DNA of 64,000 bases from Streptomyces flavidovirens DSM 40150 (GTDB lineage Bacteria > Actinomycetota > Actinomycetes > Streptomycetales > Streptomycetaceae), in NCBI RefSeq assembly GCF_000429085.1, contig NZ_AUBE01000003.1:62001-126000 (forward strand), given 5' to 3'. The translations under genes were made by a program, and so were the position numbers. Every line of letters begins with the position of its first letter. Positions within the stretch are counted from its first letter, which is position 1. A model generated the notes under the pieces. It made no database searches. It had not been told where the DNA came from and worked only from the letters and a program-made list of their open reading frames with translations. Of the stretch, positions 9,500 to 18,263 are shown piece after piece.

Positions 9500-10648
9500 G
9501 TGGTTCTGAAAACCTTCGGCTGGTCGTTTGCCGTCACGGCACTCGGACTGGCTTTCGCCGCCTGGCAGTGGGGGTGGGAGGCGTTCGGGATCGTACTGAT
9601 CCTGTCGATCCTCGAAATCTCACTGTCCTTCGACAACGCCGTCGTCAACGCCGGAATCCTGAAGAAGATGAATGCCTTCTGGCAGAAGATCTTCCTCACG
9701 ATCGGCATCCTGATCGCCGTCTTCGGTATGCGGCTGGTCTTCCCGGTCGCCATCGTCGCGATCAGCGCCAAGGTCGGCCCCATCGAGGCGATTCAGCTCG
9801 CGATGGACAAGCCCCAGCAGTACGAAGCCCTGGTCACGGACGCCCACCCGGCGATCGCGGCCTTCGGTGGGATGTTCCTGCTCATGATCTTCCTGGACTT
9901 CATCTTCGAGGACCGGGACATCAAGTGGCTGGGCTGGCTGGAGCGCCCGCTGGCCAAGCTCGGCAAGGTCGACATGCTGTCGGTCTGCATCGCGCTCATC
10001 GTCCTGCTCCTCACGGCGATGACCTTCGCGACACACGCGCACACCAGCACGGGATACCAGGACAAGTCGGCCACGGTACTGCTCTCCGGCGTCGCCGGCC
10101 TGATCACGTACCTCGTCGTCGGTGGTCTCTCCAGCCACTTCGAGAACAAGATCGAGGAAGAAGAGGAACGCGAGCACGAGGAGGAGGAGAAGGCCAAGGT
10201 CGAGGGCAAGGAAGTGTCCGCCGTCGGCCTGGCCGGCAAGGCCGCGTTCTTCCTCTTCCTCTACCTGGAAGTCCTTGACGCCTCGTTCTCGTTCGACGGT
10301 GTCATCGGTGCCTTCGCCATCACGAACCACATCTTCTGGATGGCGCTCGGCCTCGGTATCGGCGCGATGTACGTACGTTCGCTGACGGTCTACCTGGTCC
10401 GCCAGGGCACCCTCGACGACTACGTCTACCTGGAGCACGGCGCGCACTACGCGATCGGCGCGCTCGCGGCCATCCTGCTGATCACCATCGAGCACCAGAT
10501 CAGCGAGTTCATCACCGGTCTCGTCGGTGTCTTCCTGATCGCCGCCTCGTTCTGGTCCTCGATTCGCCGCAACAGGGCGCTCGCGGCCGCCGAGGGCGGC
10601 GACGGGCCGGCCTCGGGGGACAAGACTGAGGTCCCGTCCGGGGTGTGA
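9500..10648 (+). CDS. DUF475 (TerC-like) integral membrane protein
   Basis: A 382-residue polytopic membrane protein. It has the TerC/DUF475 signatures EISLSFDNAVVNAGIL in the first part and DASFSFDGVIGAF in the second, two repeats whose aspartates probably bind metal. A highly charged cytoplasmic loop rich in Glu (around residues 214-235) lies between the halves, followed by a soluble C-terminal tail. TerC-like proteins form membrane complexes with TerD proteins and are implicated in metal export or membrane-associated stress sensing. The GTG at 9500 is used; the ribosome binding site is weak. It follows terD closely, which supports a joint TerD-DUF475 complex. Confidence 0.88.
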   Translation: MVLKTFGWSFAVTALGLAFAAWQWGWEAFGIVLILSILEISLSFDNAVVNAGILKKMNAFWQKIFLTIGILIAVFGMRLVFPVAIVAISAKVGPIEAIQLAMDKPQQYEALVTDAHPAIAAFGGMFLLMIFLDFIFEDRDIKWLGWLERPLAKLGKVDMLSVCIALIVLLLTAMTFATHAHTSTGYQDKSATVLLSGVAGLITYLVVGGLSSHFENKIEEEEEREHEEEEKAKVEGKEVSAVGLAGKAAFFLFLYLEVLDASFSFDGVIGAFAITNHIFWMALGLGIGAMYVRSLTVYLVRQGTLDDYVYLEHGAHYAIGALAAILLITIEHQISEFITGLVGVFLIAASFWSSIRRNRALAAAEGGDGPASGDKTEVPSGV

Positions 10649-10674
10649 CCTCGTAGGGATTGAGGAACGCTCTG

Positions 10675-10716
10675 AGCGGGGCGGTCACGAGGCGTCGGCC
10701 TCGGGGCCGCCCCGCT
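10675..10716 (+). terminator. Hairpin after DUF475 gene
   Basis: A long interrupted inverted repeat: outer arms AGCGGGGCGG (10675-10684) and CCGCCCCGCT (10707-10716), inner GAGGC/GCCTC. It sits 27 bp after the DUF475 stop. Confidence 0.65.
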
Positions 10717-10755
10717 GCCGTGCGGGGCAGCTCTCACGAGACACCTGGGGGTGGG

Positions 10756-11496
10756 ATGGCTATCTGGGACAGCCTGCGGCGGGACAGGTTCGCGGAGCAG
10801 TTCGCGTCCGGCAATGCCGCGGCCAACGCGATCGAACTGACCAAGCGGAACCCGTCGGTCTCGCTCACCAAGCAGGGCGCGACCACCGGCAATCTGCGCG
10901 TCAACCTCTCCTGGCGGATGCGCACTTCGGACATCGGGGGCAAACAACGGCGCAGTGGCAGTCTGCTGCGCCGGCCGTTCACGTTCTTCCAGCCGGAACT
11001 GGTACAGGCGCACACGCAGGGCGTGGTCAACGTCGACCTGGACCTGGGCTGCCTCTACGAGCTGGTGGACGGCACCAAGGGCGTCGTACAGCCGCTGGGA
11101 AGCTTCTTCGGGAGCCTGAACGCGCCGCCGTACGTCAAGCTCAGCGGCGACGACCGTTTCGGCGCCCCGTCGGGCGAGACGATCTATGTGAACCTCGACC
11201 ACCGCGAGGAGATAAAGCGGCTGCTCGTCTTCGTCTACATCTACGACCAGACGCCGGCCTTCGACCGCACACACGCCGTGGTGACGCTCTTCCCGAGCAA
11301 CGGCCCACGCATAGAGATCGAACTGGACGAGGACGCCCCACAGGCACGCTCGTGTGCCGTCTTCACCGTCGAGAACGCCAAGGGCGACCTGGTGGTGCGC
11401 CGGGAGGTGAAATTCGTCTACGGCTTCCAGGCGGAACTGGACCGGCTGTACGGGTGGGGCCTGCAGTGGGGCCGGGGCTACAAGACGAAGACGTGA
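10756..11496 (+). CDS. TerD-family protein, divergent (tellurium resistance)
   Basis: A soluble protein of 246 residues with a divergent TerD domain: NPSVSLTKQGATTGNLRVNLSW resembles the TerD start, and VNVDLDLGCLYELVDGTKGVVQPLG replaces the usual DLDASALL segment. The C-terminal half (LLVFVYIYDQTPAFDRT, RSCAVFTVENAKGDLVVRREVKFVYGFQAELDR) also follows the TerD pattern. A basic linker (GGKQRRSGSLLRR) interrupts the domain near residue 60. It is probably a scaffold partner in the same membrane-linked Ter complex. The ATG at 10756 is behind a GGGGTGGG stretch. Confidence 0.8.
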   Translation: MAIWDSLRRDRFAEQFASGNAAANAIELTKRNPSVSLTKQGATTGNLRVNLSWRMRTSDIGGKQRRSGSLLRRPFTFFQPELVQAHTQGVVNVDLDLGCLYELVDGTKGVVQPLGSFFGSLNAPPYVKLSGDDRFGAPSGETIYVNLDHREEIKRLLVFVYIYDQTPAFDRTHAVVTLFPSNGPRIEIELDEDAPQARSCAVFTVENAKGDLVVRREVKFVYGFQAELDRLYGWGLQWGRGYKTKT

Positions 11497-11522
11497 CGAG
11501 GGGGGGCTCCCCCCGGCACCTC

Positions 11523-12386
11523 CTACTGGGCGCGTACGAACTGCGGCCCCTGCGGCGGCAGCCGGAAGTTCGGGTCGGGAGCGAACGCCGCGGCGGCAGC
11601 GGGCTGCGGATACCCGTAGGCGGGCTGAGTCGACGCCGACTGGGGAAAGCCGTAGGCGGGCGCGGCCGGGGTAGCGGGCTGCGGATACCCGTACGCGGGC
11701 TGCATGGGCTGTGTCGGCTCCGCCGGCGACGCCTGGGGCGCCGCGGACCCCGACGCCTGCGTGGCGGACCCCGCGCCCGCCTCCTCCGTGCCGTCCGTAC
11801 CGTCCGCGCCGGTCGTACCGTCCGTGCCGTCCGTGCCCTGCGTCTCGTCCACGGAGATCCCGTGATCCGTGGCCAGCCCGATCAGCCCGTTCGAGTACCC
11901 CTCGCCCAGTGCCCGGAACTTCCAGCCCTCGCCCCGCCGGTAAAGCTCCCCGCAGATCAGCGCGGTCTCCGCGCCCGTCTCGGGCCTGACCTCGAAGTAC
12001 GCGAGCGCCTCACCGCTTCCGGCCGCGGTGGCGTCGTACACCTCGATGCGCAGATCCCGTACGCGCTCGAACGGCACGTCGTCCGTCGAGGCGACGATCA
12101 GGATCCGGTCCACGGCCGGTTCGAGCGCCGCGAGGTCCGTCTGCACCGAGTCGGTCACGCCGTCGGGCAGTCGCTTCTTGCCCAGGCTCCGGACCAGGCC
12201 CGAGGGGTGGCGGGGCTGGTTGTAGAAGACGAAGTCCTCGTCGGAGCGTACGCGCCGGTCGACGTCGAGCAGCAGCGCCGAGGCGTCCACCTCGGGGACG
12301 TCGGGGCCGGGAGTCCAGCGCAGCACAGCCCTTACGGCTGTGGCTTCGAGCGGGACGTTCGAGCCCTTCAGCATGGCGTGCGTCAT
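11523..12386 (-). CDS. TerD domain protein with Pro/Tyr/Gln-rich repeat tail
   Basis: 287 residues: an N-terminal TerD-like domain (about 1-175, with [52 protein letters not shown]) and a disordered tail. The tail first has a Thr/Gly/Asp repeat ([19 protein letters not shown]) and then three copies of a [18 protein letters not shown] motif. Such tails occur in other Streptomyces TerD proteins and may mediate assembly or interaction. ATG 12386 is chosen over ATG 12395 because an AGG lies at better spacing. It faces the ter genes convergently and is divergent from the aldolase operon. Confidence 0.85.
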   Translation of the reverse strand: MTHAMLKGSNVPLEATAVRAVLRWTPGPDVPEVDASALLLDVDRRVRSDEDFVFYNQPRHPSGLVRSLGKKRLPDGVTDSVQTDLAALEPAVDRILIVASTDDVPFERVRDLRIEVYDATAAGSGEALAYFEVRPETGAETALICGELYRRGEGWKFRALGEGYSNGLIGLATDHGISVDETQGTDGTDGTTGADGTDGTEEAGAGSATQASGSAAPQASPAEPTQPMQPAYGYPQPATPAAPAYGFPQSASTQPAYGYPQPAAAAAFAPDPNFRLPPQGPQFVRAQ

Positions 12387-12491
12387 GCCTGTCATCCTGC
12401 CTCGCCGGGGCCCGCGCCTACAACGCGGGGCCCCTTACCCGCATAGGTGGATTCACGTGGGTAACCTGAAATTCATGTATGCAGGGAACTC

Positions 12492-12518
12492 TTGACACCC
12501 TTCCCTACGTACTATTAC
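12492..12518 (+). promoter_or_regulatory. Candidate promoter of the aldolase-PRTase-HAD operon
   Basis: A consensus -35 TTGACA (12492-12497) is followed by AT-rich TATTAC (12513-12518) at a short 15-bp spacing, about 45 bp before the aldolase start. The -35 is clear; the -10 is weak, so the assignment is tentative. Confidence 0.35.
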
Positions 12519-12563
12519 CGGCCACACAACGATGGGCCGATACGGCAGCACGGGGGGATTTTC

Positions 12564-13724
12564 ATGCGTCATTTCGGGCATATCCCGCCCACTGTCCGGG
12601 AGAACTTGTTCCACCAGGAGCCGGTCGTATTCGACGCCGGCTCCTCGGCCCGTACGCTCTCGGCCGCTCTCGGGGCCACGCTCTACAGCCCGGCCACCCG
12701 GCCGCGGCTCGCCGACGACGTGGCGAAGCAGGCGGGGCGCGGGGTCGTCTCGATGGTGCTCTGCCTGGAAGATTCCATCGACGACGCGGAAGTCGCCGGA
12801 GCCGAGGAGAACCTCGTCCGGCAGTTCGCGGAGCTCGACGCGCGTGGGCCGGAGCTGCCGCTGCTGTTCGTCCGGGTTCGGGAGCCGGGCCAGATTCCCG
12901 ATCTGGTGCGGCGGCTCGGAGCCTCGGCGCGGCTGCTGTCCGGATTCGTACTGCCGAAGTTCACCGAGGAGCGCGGCGTCGCCTTCCTGGAGGCGCTCAC
13001 GGCCGCGGAGGCGGCGAGCGGACACCGGCTGTTCGCGATGCCCGTACTCGAATCGCCGCAGCTCCTCCACCTGGAGACGCGGGCCGAGACGCTCGCCGGC
13101 ATCGCCCGCACCGTGGACAAGTACCGGGAGCGGGTGCTGGCGCTGCGGCTGGGCGTCACCGACTTCTGCTCGGCGTACGGACTGCGCAGGGCGCCCGACA
13201 TGACGGCGTACGACGTGCAGATCGTGGCCGGGGTCATCGCCGACGTGGTGAACGTGCTCGGGCGCTCGGACGGCACGGGCTTCACGATCACCGGTCCGGT
13301 GTGGGAGTACTTCCGCGTCCAGGAGCGGATGTTCAAGCCGCAACTGCGCCGCAGCCCCTTTACCGGGCAGGCGGAGGCGCTGCGCGCGTCGCTCATCGAG
13401 CACGACATGGACGGGCTGCTGCGCGAGATCTCGCTCGACCGCGCGAACGGACTGCTGGGCAAGACCTGCATCCATCCCTCCCACGTCCTGCCCGTGCACG
13501 CGCTGTCGGTGGTCAGCCATGAGGAATTCAGCGACGCGCAGGACATTCTGCGGCCGGAGCGGGACGGTGGTGGAGTGATGCGTTCCGCGTATACGAACAA
13601 GATGAACGAAGTGAAGCCGCACCGCGCGTGGGCCGAGCGCACGCTGCTGCGGGCCGAGGTCTTCGGCGTGGCGCGCGAGGACGTCGGCTTCGTAGAGCTG
13701 CTGACCGCCGGAATAACCGGCTGA
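12564..13724 (+). CDS. HpcH/HpaI aldolase/citrate lyase-like protein of a Ter biosynthetic operon
   Basis: A TIM-barrel lyase of 386 residues related to CitE/HpcH. Conserved segments include VSMVLCLEDSIDD with the catalytic acidic pair, a substrate-binding arginine in LFVRVREPGQ, GVTDFCSAYGLRR, and LLGKTCIHPSH near the C-terminus. Members cleave or form C-C bonds of acyl-CoA or oxo-acid substrates; the substrate here is unknown. Start ATG 12564 follows GGGGGGA. The next gene begins 1 bp after its stop. The set aldolase, phosphoribosyltransferase and HAD beside TerD genes matches the Ter-linked nucleoside-like metabolite pathway proposed from comparative genomics. Confidence 0.85.
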   Translation: MRHFGHIPPTVRENLFHQEPVVFDAGSSARTLSAALGATLYSPATRPRLADDVAKQAGRGVVSMVLCLEDSIDDAEVAGAEENLVRQFAELDARGPELPLLFVRVREPGQIPDLVRRLGASARLLSGFVLPKFTEERGVAFLEALTAAEAASGHRLFAMPVLESPQLLHLETRAETLAGIARTVDKYRERVLALRLGVTDFCSAYGLRRAPDMTAYDVQIVAGVIADVVNVLGRSDGTGFTITGPVWEYFRVQERMFKPQLRRSPFTGQAEALRASLIEHDMDGLLREISLDRANGLLGKTCIHPSHVLPVHALSVVSHEEFSDAQDILRPERDGGGVMRSAYTNKMNEVKPHRAWAERTLLRAEVFGVAREDVGFVELLTAGITG

Positions 13725-13725
13725 G

Positions 13726-16700
13726 ATGGAGACGGACGACGTGGTGTGGTCGGGAACGTGGGTCGCGGAGCGGCTGGGCGTCGAACTCGTCGCCGACGGC
13801 GAAGGGCGGCGCACCGGCGGCCAGAGCACCGGCGGCGGGAGCTCGGACGGCCAGAGCTCCGACGGCCTGACCACCGCCGGCCAGAGCTCTGTCGGCCTGC
13901 ACGACCTGCACGACCTGCTGGGCCTGGCCCTGCGCCGCAATCCGAAGCGGGCCCATCTGCTGGTCTCGAACGTGCTGGGCAAGCACGTGCCGCAGCGGCC
14001 GTCGCGGGTGTACGGGGCGGGTTTCGCCCTCGGCGAGGACGTACGGAAGCTGCTGGGCGAGGAGGCGGCCGCGTGCGCGGTGGTCCTCGGGTACGCCGAG
14101 ACCGCGACCGGGCTCGGCCACGCGGTGGCGGACGGCGTGGGCGTAGCGCCGTACCTGCACTCGACACGCCGGCCGGTCGACGGCGTCGCGAAGGCGGGCG
14201 GCTTCGAGGAGTCCCACTCGCACGCCACGTCGCATCTGCTGCTGCCGGAGGACCCCGGACTGCTGGCCGGCGCAGGACCGCTGGTGCTGGTCGACGACGA
14301 GTTCTCCACAGGCAACACGGTGCTCAACACCATCCGTGACCTGCACGAGCGCTACCCGCGCGAGTGGTACGTGATCGTGGCCCTGGTCGACATGCGTTCG
14401 GCACGGGACCGCGGGCGGCTGGCGGAGTTCGCGCACGAGATCGGCGCCCGCGTCGACCTGATCGCGATGGCCTCGGGCACGGTCCGCCTGCCGGAGGACG
14501 TACTGGCGAAGGGCCAGGCCCTGGTAGCGCACTACGACCCCACCCCGAGCCGCTCAGCGCCGGAGGGCCCCTCCGCCCGCGCGTCGACAGGGCCGGCAAC
14601 GCCCGCCGAGGCTGCCACCGACGCCGCGACCGGCCCAGCCCACGGCCCCAGGGCCATGGCTCCCGGCCGGAGCCACCCAGCACCGGAGGGCACGCCCTCC
14701 GGCCGCGCGCCGACAGGGCCAACAACGCCCTGCGAGGCTGCGACCGGCCCCGAGGCCAGGGGAACGGTCGACTCGCGGAACTCAGCCCACGGCCTCAATG
14801 CCATGGCCCCCGGCCCGAGCCGCACCGTGCCCACCGGCGCCGGGCCGGAGGGCACGGCTTCCGGAGCCACCCGACCGGCTCCGGCCCCCGAGGCTGCGAT
14901 CGACGCCGCGGCCGGCCCCGCGTCCACCGGAGCGGTCGACTCGGCGCGGGCAGCGCGCGGACCCGGTGTCGACCCGAGCCGCAGCCGGGCCGGTCGCGCC
15001 GGGGCTGGGGCTGCGACCGTTCGTGTGGAGCTGGGCTGGCCCCGTGGCGTGCCCGACGGTGGGCGGCACGGGTTCGTGCCCGCGCACCGGGCCGCGCTGG
15101 AGGCCGCGCTGCCGGGCATGGCGGAACGTATCGCCGGGGCGTTGCCCGAAGGCGCCCGCCGCGTACTGGTCCTCGGCTTCGAGGAGCTGATGTACGCGCC
15201 GCTCAGGCTGGCCACCGCGCTGGAGGAGCGTGTCGACGCCGAGGTGCGGTACTCGACCACCACACGCTCGCCCGTACTCGCCGTCGACGACCCGGGCTAC
15301 GCGATCCGCACGCGGATCGTCTTCCCCGCGCACGACAACCCCGCCGACGGCCCCGGCACGCGTTACGCCTACAACGTCGCGGGCGCAGGCTTCGACGCCG
15401 TCGTCGCCGTTGTCGACTCCGCCGCCGACACTCCCGAACTGCACGCCCCCGACGGCCTGCTCGCGCGCCTCGCCGCCCACACCGGCCACGTAGTGCTGGC
15501 GGTCGTCCCCTCGTACATACCCGGTGCGCCCCCCATACCCGGCACACCCGAGCAAGCCCCCCAACGGCAGGAGCCGCCCATGCCCGAGCCCCTTCGCGGC
15601 CCCGCCTTCTCCTCCTACGCGCCCGAGGACGTCGGCTGGCTCCTCCAGGACCTCTCGGACGTCGAGCTGGAGGCCCCGACGGAGGAGCGCGAGGAGGCGA
15701 TCCAGAGCGGCGGCGCGCACTACGCAGAGTCGCTGCCCGTGGAGTACCAGCCGACCGCCCAGTACCAGCAGCTCTTCAAGGCGGCCCTGGAGACCTCGGC
15801 CGCCCGTATCGCCAAGGCCGTCGCCACCGTCACCGAGACCGTCCTCGCCGAACGCTCGCCGCGCCCCGTACTGGTCTCCCTCGCCCGCGCCGGCACGCCC
15901 GTCGGCGTACTCATGCGGCGCTACGCCCAGCACCGGCACGGGCTCGACCTCCCGCACTACGCCGTCTCCATCGTCCGTGGCCGGGGCATCGACGAGACCG
16001 CCCTGCGCTGGCTCGCCGCCCACCACGATCCGGCCGACGTCGTCTTCGTCGACGGCTGGACGGGCAAGGGCGCGATCACCCGCGAACTCGCCCAGGCCCT
16101 GGACAACTTCGCCGCCACCACCGGCATCCACGGCTTCGACGCGGAGATCGCCGTCCTCGCCGACCCCGGCGGCTGCGTGCGGACGTACGGTACCCGCGAG
16201 GACTTCCTCATCCCCTCCGCCTGCCTCAACTCCACGGTCTCCGGCCTGATCTCGCGTACGGTCCTGCGTTCCGATCTGGTCGGCCCCGACGACTTCCACG
16301 GGGCGAAGTACTACCGCGAACTCGCCGCCGACGACGTGTCCGGACTCTTCCTCGACACCGTCGCCGCCCGCTTCGACGAGGTCGCGGACGCCGTCGACGC
16401 CGAGGTGAAGGAACTGCTGTCGGCGGACCGCGCCCCCACCTGGGAGGGCGGGGCGGCCGTCGAGCGGATCAGTGCGGAGTACGGCATCCACGACGTGAAC
16501 CTCGTCAAGCCCGGTGTCGGCGAGACCACCCGCGTCCTGCTGCGCCGCGTCCCCTGGAAGATCCTCGCCAAGCGCGACGCCGGCGCCGACCTCGACCACG
16601 TGCGTCTCCTGGCGGAGCAGCGCGGTGTCCCGGTCGAGGAGGTCGACGGGCTCCCGTACACCTGCGTCGGTCTCATCCACCCCAAGTACACGCGCGGCGC

Positions 16701-16737
16701 CACCGGCGCGGACGGCAAGGCGGTGGCAGCGAAGTGA
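13726..16737 (+). CDS. Phosphoribosyltransferase-TRSP protein fused in frame to StiP/PELOTA protein
   Basis: One uninterrupted 1003-codon frame holds what are normally two proteins. Part 1 (1-618): a PRTase-like domain with a PRPP motif LVDDEFSTGNTVLNT near residues 187-201, a Gly/Ala/Pro-rich insert at about 274-428, and a TRSP domain with TTTRSP near 510. Part 2 (from Met619 at 15580): a StiP-type PRTase-fold domain with VFVDGWTGKGAI near 776 and a C-terminal PELOTA-like RNA-binding domain (KILAKRDAGADLDHVRLLAE). GGCAGGAG at 15566-15573 precedes that ATG at good spacing, so part 2 may also be made alone. It probably builds a nucleoside-like compound with the aldolase and HAD protein. Fusion or lost stop codon: see findings. 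Confidence 0.82.
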   Translation: METDDVVWSGTWVAERLGVELVADGEGRRTGGQSTGGGSSDGQSSDGLTTAGQSSVGLHDLHDLLGLALRRNPKRAHLLVSNVLGKHVPQRPSRVYGAGFALGEDVRKLLGEEAAACAVVLGYAETATGLGHAVADGVGVAPYLHSTRRPVDGVAKAGGFEESHSHATSHLLLPEDPGLLAGAGPLVLVDDEFSTGNTVLNTIRDLHERYPREWYVIVALVDMRSARDRGRLAEFAHEIGARVDLIAMASGTVRLPEDVLAKGQALVAHYDPTPSRSAPEGPSARASTGPATPAEAATDAATGPAHGPRAMAPGRSHPAPEGTPSGRAPTGPTTPCEAATGPEARGTVDSRNSAHGLNAMAPGPSRTVPTGAGPEGTASGATRPAPAPEAAIDAAAGPASTGAVDSARAARGPGVDPSRSRAGRAGAGAATVRVELGWPRGVPDGGRHGFVPAHRAALEAALPGMAERIAGALPEGARRVLVLGFEELMYAPLRLATALEERVDAEVRYSTTTRSPVLAVDDPGYAIRTRIVFPAHDNPADGPGTRYAYNVAGAGFDAVVAVVDSAADTPELHAPDGLLARLAAHTGHVVLAVVPSYIPGAPPIPGTPEQAPQRQEPPMPEPLRGPAFSSYAPEDVGWLLQDLSDVELEAPTEEREEAIQSGGAHYAESLPVEYQPTAQYQQLFKAALETSAARIAKAVATVTETVLAERSPRPVLVSLARAGTPVGVLMRRYAQHRHGLDLPHYAVSIVRGRGIDETALRWLAAHHDPADVVFVDGWTGKGAITRELAQALDNFAATTGIHGFDAEIAVLADPGGCVRTYGTREDFLIPSACLNSTVSGLISRTVLRSDLVGPDDFHGAKYYRELAADDVSGLFLDTVAARFDEVADAVDAEVKELLSADRAPTWEGGAAVERISAEYGIHDVNLVKPGVGETTRVLLRRVPWKILAKRDAGADLDHVRLLAEQRGVPVEEVDGLPYTCVGLIHPKYTRGATGADGKAVAAK

Positions 16738-17570
16738 CCAGCGTGAACAGCCACCCTCCCGTCCTGGTCGCCAGCGATCTCGACCGCACCCTGATCTACT
16801 CCACCGCCGCCCTCGGCCTGCGCATGCCCGACGCCGAGGCGCCGCGCCTGCTCTGCGTCGAGGTGTACGAGAGCAAGCCGCTCTCCTACCTCACCGAGAC
16901 CGCCGCCGGCCTGATGGCCGAGCTCGCCGCCGGGACCTGCTTCGTACCGACGACCACCCGCACCCGCGAGCAGTACCACCGCATCCAACTCCCTCTCCCC
17001 ACCCCCCGTTTCGCGATCTGCGCCAATGGTGGCCACCTCCTGGTCGACGGAGTGTCGGACCCGGACTGGCAGGCCGAGGTGGCCACGCGGCTCGCGGACG
17101 AGTGCGCCTCCCTGGCCGAGGTCCGCGCCCACCTCGTCGCCGCCGCCGACCCCGCCTGGCTGCTCAAAGAGCGGGTCGCCGAGGACCTTTTCGCCTACCT
17201 CGTCGTCGAACGCGCCCTGCTGCCGGACGAATGGGTCAAGGAACTCGGGGAGTGGGCGGAGGAACGAGGCTGGACGGTCTCCCTCCAGGGCCGCAAGATC
17301 TACGCCGTACCGAAACCGCTCACCAAGAGCGCGGCCATGCGTGAAGTGGCCCGCCGCACCGGCGCCACGCTCACCCTCGCCGCCGGTGACTCCCTCCTCG
17401 ACGCGGACCTGCTGCTCGCGGCGGACTACGGGTGGCGGCCGGGACACGGCGAGCTGGCCGACACGGGCTGGACCGCCCCGCAGGTCACGGTCCTGCCGGA
17501 GGCGGGTGTCGCGGCGGGCGAGGAGATCCTGCGCTCCTTCATCCGCGCCGCCGGCCGACGCCCGGCCTGA
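16734..17570 (+). CDS. HAD superfamily hydrolase (Cof-like) of the Ter biosynthetic operon
   Basis: A phosphatase of 278 residues with HAD motif I DLDRTL at about residues 13-18, a Cof-type cap with FAICANGGHLL, and motif IV TLAAGDSLLDADLLLAA near 215. It is expected to remove phosphate from the product of the upstream phosphoribosyltransferases. The GTG at 16734 overlaps the upstream stop as GTGA, which supports translational coupling; GTG 16743 is an alternative. Its last 32 bp overlap the convergent DedA gene. Confidence 0.86.
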   Translation: MTSVNSHPPVLVASDLDRTLIYSTAALGLRMPDAEAPRLLCVEVYESKPLSYLTETAAGLMAELAAGTCFVPTTTRTREQYHRIQLPLPTPRFAICANGGHLLVDGVSDPDWQAEVATRLADECASLAEVRAHLVAAADPAWLLKERVAEDLFAYLVVERALLPDEWVKELGEWAEERGWTVSLQGRKIYAVPKPLTKSAAMREVARRTGATLTLAAGDSLLDADLLLAADYGWRPGHGELADTGWTAPQVTVLPEAGVAAGEEILRSFIRAAGRRPA

Positions 17571-18174
17571 GCAACCGGCGGCCCACGAAGAGCAGTACCA
17601 CCAGTGCGGCCCCCACGAGGATCACCTTCGAGTACGCGGACACGTAACCCGTCACGTCCTGCCAGTTCTCGCCCAGCGCGTAACCGGCGAGGACGAAGAC
17701 GGTGTTCCATAGCGCGCTGCCGAGCGTGGTGAGCCCGAGGAAGACGGGCAGCGGCATGCGCTCGACCCCCGCGGGCACCGATATCAGGCTGCGGAAGACC
17801 GGAATCATCCGCCCGAAGAACACCGCCTTGGTGCCGTGCCGCTCGAACCAGGCTTCGGTCCGCTCGATGTCGGACACCTTCACCAGCGGCAGCCTGGCGG
17901 CCATCGCGACGGTCCGCTCACGCCCGAGCAGCGCCCCCAGGCCGTACAGCGCGAGCGCACCGGTCACCGAGCCCGCCGTGGTCCACAGCAGGGCGGCGAT
18001 CAGGCTCATCCGCCCGGTACTGGCGGCGAATCCGGCCAGCGGCAGGATCACCTCGCTGGGCAGGGGCGGGAAGAGGTTCTCCAGGGCGATGGCAATGCCC
18101 GCGCCAGGCGCCCCCAGGGTGTCCATGAGGGAATTGATCCACTGTGGTGCGCCGCTTCCGATCATGCGCGTCAC
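17539..18174 (-). CDS. DedA family membrane protein
   Basis: About 211 residues with the DedA/SNARE-associated fold: IALENLFPPLPSEVILPLAG near the N-terminus (amphipathic re-entrant region with the conserved E and P), then FFGRMIPVFRSLISVPAGV, which carries the GR-x3-PxxR motif essential in DedA proteins. Four to five hydrophobic segments follow. DedA proteins are lipid or undecaprenyl-phosphate scramblases/flippases and proton-dependent transporters. The start is uncertain: GTG 18174, ATG 18165 or TTG 18177 are close together and all lack a good ribosome binding site. The 3' end overlaps the HAD gene. Confidence 0.88.
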   Translation of the reverse strand: MTRMIGSGAPQWINSLMDTLGAPGAGIAIALENLFPPLPSEVILPLAGFAASTGRMSLIAALLWTTAGSVTGALALYGLGALLGRERTVAMAARLPLVKVSDIERTEAWFERHGTKAVFFGRMIPVFRSLISVPAGVERMPLPVFLGLTTLGSALWNTVFVLAGYALGENWQDVTGYVSAYSKVILVGAALVVLLFVGRRLLRPGVGRRRG

Positions 18175-18263
18175 AAGAGAATTCCGCGCCTGAAGCCACG
18201 CTGAAGAAGGCCAGGCCCCCGGCCGACTACCGGCCGCCCGGCCGACTACCGTGAGGGAACGCG

